From the NCBI GenBank assembly GCA_026415035.1, contig JAOAHX010000005.1, forward strand, positions 62,001 to 126,000: a DNA stretch of 64,000 nucleotides. The letters run 5' to 3'. The notes under the pieces were generated by a model. That model was not told the origin of the DNA. It did not search any database and worked only from the letters and a program-made list of their open reading frames with translations. Positions 42,206 to 50,385 of this stretch are shown here, one piece after another; within the stretch, counting starts at the first letter, position 1; every line of letters begins with the position of its first letter. The stretch comes from Thermodesulfobacteriota bacterium (GTDB taxonomy: Bacteria > Desulfobacterota > BSN033 > UBA1163). The translations under genes were made by a program, and so were the position numbers.

Positions 42206-43251
42206 GGTGGAGATCATTTAAATCTGGAGGGGTCCTGGTGGGGTTTCTCCTTTTTGCCCTTTTCGGGGTGGGCATGGGAATGGCTTGGGGAGAGAACGCC
42301 AAGTGTTTAACGTGTCATCGGGATGAGCGATTGGTCAAAACCGATGCGCGAGGCAACAAGATCGCCCTCCATCTCAACGAGGAGGAGTTCAAACGGAGTG
42401 TCCATGGAAAGCTCGCCTGCACCGACTGCCACACCCGAATCGTGGACGGGACGCATGCCAAAAAAGGGGTCAAAGAGGCGGATCGAAAGGTGGACTGTGG
42501 GGCCTGCCATGAGGCCTCGGAGGCTTTATTCAAGACGAGCGTCCACAGCACGAAGGCCAGCATCGCCTGCAAAGAATGTCACGGATACCATTATATGAGG
42601 CCTTTGACAGATCCGAAATCGACCACCTACCGGACCAATCTCGTTCAAACCTGTGGCGCCTGCCATGCTGAGGAGAGCAAGCAATTCGCCGAAAGCGTCC
42701 ACGGGGTTGGCCTCTCGAGGGGGAGGCCCAACCATCCCACCTGCACCACTTGCCACGGCACCCACGGGATTAAGCCCAGGACCGATCCCGATTCCGCCGT
42801 CCATGAGAGAAAGATCGCCATCACCACCTGTCCCCAATGTCATGCCGCTGAACAGATCACGAGGGAGTATCGGTTCACCACGAAGCCGGTCAAATCCTAC
42901 TACGACAGCTTCCATGGCCTTTCTTATCGCGGGGGCGACACGTTCTCGGCCAACTGTGCCAGCTGCCATGGGGTCCACGATATCCGTCCGTCGAGCGACC
43001 CCAAATCCATGGTCCACAAGGATAACCTCCAGAAGACCTGCGGAAGTTGCCATCCCGGGGCTTCTGTCAATTTTGCAAAAGGCAAGATCCATACCCTTCC
43101 TGACATCAAGGAAGGCGATTTCGGCGAAAAGGTCCTCGGGTGGGTGAGGGTCGTCTATATTGTCTTGATCGTGACCGTCCTCGGAGGGATGCTCTTCTTC
43201 AATTTCACCGACTGGTTGAGAAAGACGATTGACCGAAGACCGAGAGATTAA
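42202..43251 (+). CDS. Nine-haem cytochrome c, membrane-anchored
   Basis: 349 residues. An N-terminal signal/anchor (about 9-31, VLVGFLLFALFGVGMGMAWG) leads to nine CxxCH haem sites: CLTCH (from residue 35), CTDCH, CGACH, CKECH, CGACH, CTTCH, CPQCH, CASCH and CGSCH. A C-terminal span (about 316-337) ends in a basic tail, so the haem part lies in the periplasm and is held to the membrane. Many extra His residues can be second haem ligands. The cytochrome b gene follows by 12 bases; together they would move electrons between the quinone pool and the periplasm. Confidence 0.93.
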   Translation: MRWRSFKSGGVLVGFLLFALFGVGMGMAWGENAKCLTCHRDERLVKTDARGNKIALHLNEEEFKRSVHGKLACTDCHTRIVDGTHAKKGVKEADRKVDCGACHEASEALFKTSVHSTKASIACKECHGYHYMRPLTDPKSTTYRTNLVQTCGACHAEESKQFAESVHGVGLSRGRPNHPTCTTCHGTHGIKPRTDPDSAVHERKIAITTCPQCHAAEQITREYRFTTKPVKSYYDSFHGLSYRGGDTFSANCASCHGVHDIRPSSDPKSMVHKDNLQKTCGSCHPGASVNFAKGKIHTLPDIKEGDFGEKVLGWVRVVYIVLIVTVLGGMLFFNFTDWLRKTIDRRPRD

Positions 43252-43263
43252 GGAGTTTGGGCC

Positions 43264-44091
43264 ATGGGAAGAAGATACCTACGCATGACCTTAAATGAAA
43301 GGATTCAGCACCTCAATTTGGCCATCAATTTTACGATCTTGGTCATCACCGGCTTCGCCCTGAGATTCCCGGAGGCCTTCTGGGCATCACCCATCACGGA
43401 TGTCCCTATGGGAATGACCTTTCGGGGTTTCCTCCATCGCCTCTCCGGGGCCGCGATCGTCACCCTTGGAGGGTACCACCTCCTCTATTTGGCCTTCACC
43501 GAGAGGGGGAGGAGAATCGCCCTCGATATGATCCCCACTTTCAAGGACCTCCAGGACCTCTGGGAGACCCTGAAGAATAATCTCTTCATCAACCGCCCCC
43601 CAAAAGAGATCAAGATGGGCCGGTTCAACTTCAGAGAGAAGTTAGAGTATTTCGGGTTGATCTGGGGGACGATCGTCATGACCGTGACCGGGTTCATCCT
43701 CTGGTTCAAGGAGGAGTGGCTCCGGTTCTTCCCCCTTTGGACCTTTGAGGTGGCCCGGGCCATCCACTTCTACGAGGCCATCTTGGCCACCTTCACCATC
43801 CTCATCTGGCATTTCTATTCGGTCATCTTAAACCCCGATGTCTATCCGATGAACTGGGCCTGGATCAACGGCTACCTGACTGAACACGAGATGGAACTGG
43901 AGCATGGTCTGGAACTGGAGCGGATCAAGGCCGAGGAGAGACGGAGATGGCTCTCCCTTGATGAAGGAGGAAAGGGGGGAGCAAACGTCTACCCCCTCCA
44001 CCAGGAAAAGAGACAGAAATTTTCGATCAAGACCCTTTACGGCGTCGTCCAACACCTCAATGAGTCGATCAAGAACTGGAAAGGGATGTGA
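43264..44091 (+). CDS. Membrane cytochrome b (b561/formate dehydrogenase gamma-like)
   Basis: 275 residues, four main spans (about 17-33, 53-78, 125-145, 160-188). Likely haem His: LNERIQHLNLAI, FLHRLSGAAIVTLGGYHLL, AIHFYEAILATFTILIWHFYS. These are placed as in the di-haem b subunits that exchange electrons with quinone. The C-terminal 85 residues are polar and cytoplasmic. It is the membrane partner of the nine-haem cytochrome encoded just upstream. Direction (quinol oxidation or quinone reduction) cannot be told. Confidence 0.88.
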   Translation: MGRRYLRMTLNERIQHLNLAINFTILVITGFALRFPEAFWASPITDVPMGMTFRGFLHRLSGAAIVTLGGYHLLYLAFTERGRRIALDMIPTFKDLQDLWETLKNNLFINRPPKEIKMGRFNFREKLEYFGLIWGTIVMTVTGFILWFKEEWLRFFPLWTFEVARAIHFYEAILATFTILIWHFYSVILNPDVYPMNWAWINGYLTEHEMELEHGLELERIKAEERRRWLSLDEGGKGGANVYPLHQEKRQKFSIKTLYGVVQHLNESIKNWKGM

Positions 44092-44139
44092 GCCTCGCCC
44101 TACATGGGCATGAGAACAGGACGGAGGAGGTGACCTTCA

Positions 44140-44313
44140 GTGAAATTGAAAGATGGCCTTAAAGGACGTTATGGGCCCTATCCGAAGCGAAAGGGGAGAA
44201 GAAGACAGCCTTCCCAAGAGAGTGGCTACCTCAGGAGATGTTACGATTGGCTAAAATGGAGGGCTGAGAAGGTCGGAGGGATCATCCTCCATCGCCCTTG
44301 CCTCCAACCTTGA
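44140..44313 (+). CDS. Small basic protein, 57 residues, uncertain
   Basis: An open frame starting GTG AAA TTG eight bases after GGAGGAGG. The product is very basic (KLKDGLKGRYGPYPKRKGRRR at the start, then RRCYDWLKWRAEK). No family recognised and no membrane span. It would be the last gene of the redox unit, before the terminator at 44407. It may be a chance frame; the good ribosome site is the main support. Confidence 0.4.
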   Translation: MKLKDGLKGRYGPYPKRKGRRRQPSQESGYLRRCYDWLKWRAEKVGGIILHRPCLQP

Positions 44314-44406
44314 TCGAACGCTCACGGGTCGCCTTCGATCCCGTCGGCCAGGAGGATGAATCCCTAAGCTTATTTTTCATTCGACGGCGCTAAGAGACGA
44401 ATTTCG

Positions 44407-44474
44407 CCCTATATATCCTCTCACTCCCACCATCCACACCCCACCCAAACGGAGAGGATATATAGGGTTTTTTT
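44407..44474 (+). terminator. Strong terminator of the redox operon
   Basis: CCCTATATATCCTCTC (44407-44422) and its exact complement GAGAGGATATATAGGG (44452-44467) form a perfect 16-bp stem with a 29-base loop, then seven T residues. It separates the cytochrome unit from the M48 protease gene. The remainder of the spacer (44314-44406) shows nothing I can name. Confidence 0.85.
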
Positions 44475-44475
44475 A

Positions 44476-44504
44476 TTGTCGTGTCCCAGGGAACGTGTTA
44501 AGAT
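44476..44504 (+). promoter_or_regulatory. Weak candidate promoter of M48 gene
   Basis: TTGTCG (44476-44481), 17-base spacer, TAAGAT (44499-44504), directly after the terminator and 28 bases before the ATG. Confidence 0.35.
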
Positions 44505-44532
44505 TAGGGTCAAACGTTTCCGTCGAGGACCG

Positions 44533-45951
44533 ATGAGCCGTCAACCTCATCTTTATTTCTGCTATCTTCTGATGCTCCTTCTTCCCTTCTTCCATCTCCT
44601 TGAAAGCCCCCTGGCCATGACGGTTGAAGCCGAGAAGAAGATGGGGGAGAAGATTCTGCTCGAGCTCGAACCGAGAATCGAGCGGGTCAGGGACCTGACC
44701 CTGCAGGCCTATATCGATCGGATTGGCCAGACCTTGGTGGCGCAGGCAGGGCCGACCCCTTTCGAGATTACTTTCTCCATCATCAAGGGGACGGATCCGA
44801 ATGCCTTTGCCATTCCGGGAGGACACATCTTTTTGACGACCGGCCTCCTGGTCTCCGCGGACAGTGAGCAGGAACTTGCGGGGGTGATCAGTCACGAGAT
44901 CGCCCACGTGATGGGCCGGCATGTCGCCCAGCTCATCGAGCGATCCAAGCGGTTGAACATCGCCTCCTTGGCCGCCATCATCGCAGGGGCCCTCATAGGC
45001 GGAGGGGGGAAGGTCACGGAGGCCGTGGCCGTGACCGCCTTGGCAGCCTCCGAGGCCTTCGCCCTGAAATATACTCGGGACATGGAGGTGGAGGCCGATC
45101 AGAATGCGCTCCTCTACCTGAACCGCGCCGGCTACGATCCGAAAGGCCTGGTCTCCTTTATGAATAAGATATACAAGCTGAGCCTTACCCTCGGACCAGG
45201 CATCCCTCCCTATCTCTCGACCCATCCCGCCATCGGAGACCGGATCTCTTTGATGGAGAACCTCCTCCAGGCAGGGACCCGGGCCGCAGGCCTTCCTCCT
45301 TATCGAGTCTTAGAATCGTATCGGAAGATTCAGGCCAAGGCCTTCGTGGAGGAGCGAGAGCCCCACGTAGCGGTCCAGCATTTTCAATCCCTCATCGATG
45401 CCCATCCGGGGGAATCGGATTTTCATTACGGTCTGGGAATGGCTTATCGGAAAACGGGGAGGATGGATAGGGCCATCGAGGCCTTCCAAGCGGGGCTTTC
45501 GCTCTCCTCCGAGGACAGATGTCTCTTAAGGGAGTTGGGCATCACTTACTTCTTGTCCGGAAAATTGGACGAGGCCTGCAAAGCCCTGGAGGCGGTCCAG
45601 GCCTCTTCTCAGACGAGTGGGGATCGCTTCGAGGATTGGTCCGGGGTGTACTTTCTCGGAAGATGCTACCTTGAGATGGGGAGGCTCGCCCAGGCCCTCG
45701 CCTCATTCCAGAAGGTGAGAGGTCGATTCTCCGATTGGCCGGAGGTCTACCATAGCCTCGGCTCCGTTTACGGAAGGATGGGCCAAAAAGGGCTGTCCCA
45801 TTTCTATTTCGGAAAACATTTTAAACTGAGGCGAGACAGCCGGAGCGCCCTGCTCCATTTTCGAACTGCCCTCGAGGGACTGGAGAGGGGAAGCCCTGAG
45901 AGGCAGGAGGCCCTGAGGGAGATTCAGGAATTGAGCGGAACGAAGAAATGA
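44533..45951 (+). CDS. M48 metalloprotease with TPR tail (BepA-like)
   Basis: 472 residues with a signal peptide (about 8-30, LYFCYLLMLLLPFFHLLESPLA), an M48 zinc protease domain with HEIAH (121-125) and the third ligand in EVEAD (about 185-189), and four to five TPR-like repeats (about 270-455; FHYGLGMAYRKTGRMDRAIEAFQAGL, VYFLGRCYLEMGRLAQALASFQK). This layout matches BepA/YfgC, which guards outer-membrane protein assembly in the periplasm. ATG 44533 was chosen over an upstream GTG because it puts the signal peptide at the start. Confidence 0.9.
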   Translation: MSRQPHLYFCYLLMLLLPFFHLLESPLAMTVEAEKKMGEKILLELEPRIERVRDLTLQAYIDRIGQTLVAQAGPTPFEITFSIIKGTDPNAFAIPGGHIFLTTGLLVSADSEQELAGVISHEIAHVMGRHVAQLIERSKRLNIASLAAIIAGALIGGGGKVTEAVAVTALAASEAFALKYTRDMEVEADQNALLYLNRAGYDPKGLVSFMNKIYKLSLTLGPGIPPYLSTHPAIGDRISLMENLLQAGTRAAGLPPYRVLESYRKIQAKAFVEEREPHVAVQHFQSLIDAHPGESDFHYGLGMAYRKTGRMDRAIEAFQAGLSLSSEDRCLLRELGITYFLSGKLDEACKALEAVQASSQTSGDRFEDWSGVYFLGRCYLEMGRLAQALASFQKVRGRFSDWPEVYHSLGSVYGRMGQKGLSHFYFGKHFKLRRDSRSALLHFRTALEGLERGSPERQEALREIQELSGTKK

Positions 45952-45997
45952 TCAAGAGCAGTTCCTTGAAGGGGAGACGATCGTCATCGGAGGAGCC

Positions 45998-46528
45998 ATG
46001 GGCGAGGTAGAACGTTATTGCGAAAAGGCCATCGAGAAAGGGATGGACGATGCCAGAGTGATCGATCCGGCCTCGATCGTCACCGCGGAATGGGTCAGGA
46101 TGAAATGTCAGTTCGGCTGTCCCGGATACGGGAGAAGTCACTGCTGTCCCCCCCATACCCCAACCCCGGAGACCACCCGAAAGGTGATCGATTCCTACCG
46201 AACGGCCATTCTCCTCCACCGGAGGATCCCAGACGGGAGAAGGCGACGGGAGGAGACGAGACATTTCAATACAGGGGTCGTTCAGCTCGAAATTGACATT
46301 TTTTTGGACGGCTATTATAAAGCCTTCAGCATGACCTCGGGCCCCTGCCGGCTCTGCAAGGAGTGCGACCTCCAACAACCCTGCAAACACGGGATGGAGG
46401 CGAGACCCTCAATGGAGGCCTGCGGCATCGATGTCTTCGAGACCGCAAGGAGGAACGGGTTGGAGATCCGGGTCGTCCGCAGTCCCGAGGAGAGACAGGA
46501 CATCTTCGGTTTGATCCTGGTGGAATAG
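45998..46528 (+). CDS. DUF2284 cysteine-rich metal-binding protein
   Basis: 176 residues. Two cysteine groups are visible: MKCQFGCPGYGRSHCCPPHTPTP (about 35-56) and CRLCKECDLQQPCKHGMEARPSMEACGIDVF (about 110-145), the marks of DUF2284, thought to bind an Fe-S cluster or another metal. Such proteins are common in anaerobes, often as single genes; function unknown. ATG follows GGAGGAGCC. It lies 46 bases after the M48 gene. Confidence 0.88.
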   Translation: MGEVERYCEKAIEKGMDDARVIDPASIVTAEWVRMKCQFGCPGYGRSHCCPPHTPTPETTRKVIDSYRTAILLHRRIPDGRRRREETRHFNTGVVQLEIDIFLDGYYKAFSMTSGPCRLCKECDLQQPCKHGMEARPSMEACGIDVFETARRNGLEIRVVRSPEERQDIFGLILVE

Positions 46529-46634
46529 GAAGTCGGCCCACTTTTAAGGCCATAGGGGACCCTGACCTTTGGCCCCTCGGAAAAGGAGGAAAGCCCCCCA
46601 TCCCGGAATTTCGAAGAGGGCAGATAGAACCTCT

Positions 46635-49334
46635 ATGAAGAGCGAGAAGAAGGAGAGAACCGAGGAGGCCCTCAGGCTCAACCGCGATCTGTCGATTCTG
46701 AACACCATCGGCCAGGATGTGAACGAATCGGTCGATCTTGACGAGATCCTCAACCGGAGCCTCGACAAGGTGGTGGAGTTGACTGACATTCAGTCGGCGG
46801 GGATCTACCTCCTCGAAGAGAATACCGGTGAGCTGGTCTTCGCGGCCCACCGAGGATTTTCCAAGGCCTTTGCCAAAGGGGTCAAACGGATCAAATTGGG
46901 GGAGGGAGCCACGGGAAAGGTGGCCCTCACCGGAGAGCCCCTCTTCATCGAAGACTACCCCTCCTATCCCGAGGCCCTTTCCTTCGCCCTCGAGGAGGGT
47001 TTGAGGTCGCTCGCCCTGATCCCTTTGAAGTCGAGGAGTAAGATCTACGGGACCCTTAACCTCGCCATGAAGGTCCCTTATGCCTTCACCCCCTCGTCGC
47101 GGAATCTCTTCCTCTCGATCGGGCAGACCATCAGCGGCGCCATGGAACGGGCCTTCCTCTATGCGGAAAATGTCCGACGCCTCGAGGAGCAAAAGACGCT
47201 TTACGCGATCGGGCAGGAGATCGTCTCGAAGCTCGAATTGAAGGTCATCCTCGACAAGATCATCAAGAGCGCGATCGAACTCTTGAAGGCCGATGCCGGG
47301 TCGATCGCCCTCTGGGACAATCGGAAACAGGCCTATGTCTATGTCGTCGCCCATGGGTTGACCGAGATCTTAATCGGGAAGGAGGTCTCCCCCTCCTCGA
47401 GAGGGATCGGGGCCGAGGTCCTGAAGAGGAAGAGGCCCGTTCTCTATGAGAATTACGACCTCCATCCCAACCGTCTGGTGGAGCTCGATCCCTTTCACCT
47501 GAAAGAGGTCTTGGGGGTTCCGTTGATCGTCCGGGAGATGGTCATCGGCGTGATGATCGTCTGCACGAAGGACCCTCGGAAGCATTTTGGGGAAAAGGAC
47601 ATCGAACTGCTCTCCTCCTTCGGCCAGCAGGCCGCGATCGCCATCGGCAACGCCCAGCTCTACGAGGACTCGTTATCGAAGATCCGGCATCTGACCGCCC
47701 TCTATGAGATCAGCCGAAAGCTCTCCTCCACCCTCGATCTCGACGAGTTGCTCCAGCGGGCCCTGGAATTGATTCGAGAGAAGTGGGGATATGCCCTCTG
47801 CGGCATCTTCCTGCTCGATCGGGAGAAGAGGGAGCTCTATATTCGAAAGGTGATCGGCCGTGACTTTGAAGAGGTCAAGGAGATGCGATTTCGGGTGGGC
47901 CTGGATGGCATTGTCGGATGGGTGGCCCAGACCGGGGAACCCCTCTACGTTCCCGACGTCTCCAAGGACACGAGGTATATCCCCGGGTCTCCCGAAGGGA
48001 GATCGGAGGCCGCCTTCCCCCTCAAGGTCAGGGATCAGGTGATCGGCGTGCTCGACCTCGAAAGCAGGGAGCTCAACGGATTCGAAGAGGAGGACCTGAA
48101 GACCCTCTCCTCCTTCGCCAGCCAGGTGAGCATCTTCATCGAGAACGCGCAGCTCTTCTCCGATCTACGACAGACCCTGAGCGAGTTGAGGCAGGCCCAG
48201 GATCAGATCATCCAGGCGGAGAAGCTGAGGGCGATGGGCGAGATGGCCAGCGGCGTGGCCCATGATTTCAATAACGTCCTGGCCGCCATCCTCGGGAACA
48301 TCCAGCTCTTGCTCCACTCTCTGGAGACCTATGACCCCGAGGAGATCCGAGAACGTCTGAGGACGATCGAGAAGGCGGCCAAGGACGGGGCTGAGACGGT
48401 CCGCCGAATCCAGGAGTTCACGGGGAAGCGGCGAGACCGGGAGTTCATCCCCCTCTCCCTCAACGATCTCATCCAAGAGGTGGCCGCCATCACGGAGCCC
48501 CGTTGGAAGGACCAACCCCAGAAGAAGGGGATCTTCATCGAACTGGAAAAGGAGTTGGGCGATATCCCTCCGGTTCTGGGCAACCCATCGGAGTTGAGGG
48601 AAGTGTTGACCAACATCGTCTTCAATGCGGTCGATGCGATGCCGAAGGGAGGCCGGATCACCATTGCGACCCATCCCCATTCTGAGGATTGGGTCGAGGT
48701 CCGGATCTCGGATACAGGAATCGGCATGAGCGAGGAGGTGAAGAAGAGGATCTTCGACCCCTTCTTCACCACCAAAGGGGTGACGAGCTCGGGATTAGGA
48801 TTGAGCGTCTCCTACGGGATCATCAAACGCCACGGGGGCGAGATCCTGGTCGAGAGCGAACCCGGAAAGGGGACGACCTTCCTCCTCCACCTGCCCGTGG
48901 GATATGGAGAGGAGGTGAAGGAGGTTGACCAGGGGGCCAAGAGACCTGCGGGGGCGCTTCGCTCGGCCCGGATCTTGGTGATCGATGATGAGGAGGCGGT
49001 TCGGGATGTCCTCTCGAGAATGCTTCAGGCCAAAGGCCACCGGGTCGAGGTGGCCTCGGGAGGAGAGGAGGGGATCGAACGGTTCAAGAAGCAGCCCTTC
49101 GACTTGGTCTTCACCGATCTCGGAATGCCCAAGATCTCCGGTTGGGAGGTGGGCAAACGGTTGAAAGAGCTCAACCCGAAGATCCCCGTGATCATGATCA
49201 CGGGCTGGGGGATGGAGCTCGACCGAAAGAAGATGACCGAGAGCGGCATCGACCTCATCATCTCCAAACCCTTCAGCTTCGACCAGGTCACCCAGCTCAT
49301 CCACGAGGCTTTGGACCTGAAGGAGAGGATGTGA
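46635..49334 (+). CDS. Hybrid histidine kinase: three GAF domains, kinase, receiver
   Basis: 899 residues, soluble. GAF domains at about 25-180, 195-350 and 365-520, each with a DLDEIL-like entry helix; a coiled linker; HisKA with VAHDFNNVLAAILG (His near 540); HATPase_c with VLTNIVFNAVDAMPKGG, DTGIGMS and GLGLSV; then a C-terminal receiver (about 775-895) with VIDDEE, phospho-Asp in VFTDLGMP and Lys in ISKPF. The HDFNN form of the H-box is typical of NtrB-like kinases. It could pass phosphate to an unlinked regulator such as the activator at 39419, but nothing proves it. ATG 46635 preferred over TTG 46569. Confidence 0.88.
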   Translation: MKSEKKERTEEALRLNRDLSILNTIGQDVNESVDLDEILNRSLDKVVELTDIQSAGIYLLEENTGELVFAAHRGFSKAFAKGVKRIKLGEGATGKVALTGEPLFIEDYPSYPEALSFALEEGLRSLALIPLKSRSKIYGTLNLAMKVPYAFTPSSRNLFLSIGQTISGAMERAFLYAENVRRLEEQKTLYAIGQEIVSKLELKVILDKIIKSAIELLKADAGSIALWDNRKQAYVYVVAHGLTEILIGKEVSPSSRGIGAEVLKRKRPVLYENYDLHPNRLVELDPFHLKEVLGVPLIVREMVIGVMIVCTKDPRKHFGEKDIELLSSFGQQAAIAIGNAQLYEDSLSKIRHLTALYEISRKLSSTLDLDELLQRALELIREKWGYALCGIFLLDREKRELYIRKVIGRDFEEVKEMRFRVGLDGIVGWVAQTGEPLYVPDVSKDTRYIPGSPEGRSEAAFPLKVRDQVIGVLDLESRELNGFEEEDLKTLSSFASQVSIFIENAQLFSDLRQTLSELRQAQDQIIQAEKLRAMGEMASGVAHDFNNVLAAILGNIQLLLHSLETYDPEEIRERLRTIEKAAKDGAETVRRIQEFTGKRRDREFIPLSLNDLIQEVAAITEPRWKDQPQKKGIFIELEKELGDIPPVLGNPSELREVLTNIVFNAVDAMPKGGRITIATHPHSEDWVEVRISDTGIGMSEEVKKRIFDPFFTTKGVTSSGLGLSVSYGIIKRHGGEILVESEPGKGTTFLLHLPVGYGEEVKEVDQGAKRPAGALRSARILVIDDEEAVRDVLSRMLQAKGHRVEVASGGEEGIERFKKQPFDLVFTDLGMPKISGWEVGKRLKELNPKIPVIMITGWGMELDRKKMTESGIDLIISKPFSFDQVTQLIHEALDLKERM

Positions 49335-49336
49335 GC

Positions 49337-50242
49337 TCACCCCCATCGCCACAGGGCGACGATGAAGGTGATGAGGAAGACGAAGAGCAGGTTCATATAG
49401 GCCATGAAATAGAAGGCCTTCTCCGGGGCCGACCTTTCAGGTTTGGCCTTCCCTGGCAGCACCTCTCCCACCAAGGGCATGGCCAGGACCTTCTCCTCCC
49501 CGTGGGGAGCCGATTTGAGCGCTTCGGTCAGATCGTTTCCCGCCTGGTGCTTCCGAACATGGTTGCCCTCGACCCAGAGCTTGCTCAGACTCACGTCATA
49601 AATCTTTCCTCGGTAGGCGATGTAAGCCGGCCTCTTTTCGGCCCCATCGAAATGAGATAGCTCCTCCAAGGTGTAGGTCGACTTTTTTTCGACTCTCCGA
49701 TCGGCGGTCCGCCTTCTCAGCTTCGGGCCGATCCAAAAGGTGACCAGGCCGGCCGACAGGACCATCAGGGCGAAGAGAACGATTTTGAGGCTCAGGAGGA
49801 GGCCGAACCTGGTCGTGTAAAAGGCCTCCCAGGTCGGTATCCTTGCGATGGTGAGGGGGATGCCGGTGGCGGTCAGCAGGATCATCCCCAGCCATCCGAG
49901 GACCAGTTCCCCTTTTGGCAGCCCCTTGGCCGCATAAGCGGGCTTCAAGAGGAGGTGGACATAGAGGATCGTTCCGAACCAGGCGATGGCGGTCAAAAGA
50001 TGGAGATAACCGAGGGCCAATCGCATCCCCCTTTGAAGCGGTCGAAGGGGCCTGTAAAGGCCCCTGGCTTGGAGGTCTTCCTTAAAAACCTCTCCAGATT
50101 TGGTCAAGGTTCCTCCCGTGGGATCCACATGGCACCGCAGACAGTCCCACCCGGTCTGCTCGGCATACTCCGGGGTGGCGAAGGCCTGAAAAGGCAAGAG
50201 AAGGGCGAGCAACGCAAGGGTGAGGAAACGGCAGAGGTTCAT
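49337..50242 (-). CDS. c-haem / membrane / b5-like fusion protein
   Basis: 301 residues combining three parts. A signal peptide (1-22) leads to one CxxCH site (Cys34, Cys37, His38). Four spans follow (about 74-98, 114-132, 148-170, 276-299), with a CopD-like look (YLHLLTAIAWFGTILYVHLL). Between spans 3 and 4 lies a domain at about 188-262 resembling a cytochrome b5 fold (TYTLEELSHFDGAEKRPAYI, then GKIYDVS, with His228 and His247 as possible ligands). All parts would bind haem, so a membrane electron carrier is likely. A TATAAT box ends eight bases before the ATG. Confidence 0.75.
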   Translation of the reverse strand: MNLCRFLTLALLALLLPFQAFATPEYAEQTGWDCLRCHVDPTGGTLTKSGEVFKEDLQARGLYRPLRPLQRGMRLALGYLHLLTAIAWFGTILYVHLLLKPAYAAKGLPKGELVLGWLGMILLTATGIPLTIARIPTWEAFYTTRFGLLLSLKIVLFALMVLSAGLVTFWIGPKLRRRTADRRVEKKSTYTLEELSHFDGAEKRPAYIAYRGKIYDVSLSKLWVEGNHVRKHQAGNDLTEALKSAPHGEEKVLAMPLVGEVLPGKAKPERSAPEKAFYFMAYMNLLFVFLITFIVALWRWG

Positions 50243-50250
50243 CGGATGCT

Positions 50251-50279
50251 ATTATACCGGGGGTCTGAGCGATCGGCAA
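50251..50279 (-). promoter_or_regulatory. Promoter, likely leaderless
   Basis: Minus strand TTGCCG (50279-50274), 17-base spacer, perfect TATAAT (50256-50251). The ATG of the fusion gene at 50242 would be within a few bases of the transcript start. Confidence 0.6.
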
Positions 50280-50298
50280 GGCATGGGACCTCTCGGCC

Positions 50299-50327
50299 TT
50301 GAAAAAAGGAGAGCGATAGGCTATTTT
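50299..50327 (+). promoter_or_regulatory. Candidate secDF promoter
   Basis: TTGAAA (50299-50304), 17-base spacer, TATTTT (50322-50327), 58 bases before secD. Confidence 0.5.
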
Positions 50328-50385
50328 CATACAAACCTGGGGCGGCTTCCGTTCCCTGGGTTTCCTTTTGTGAGGGTGTTTTAAG

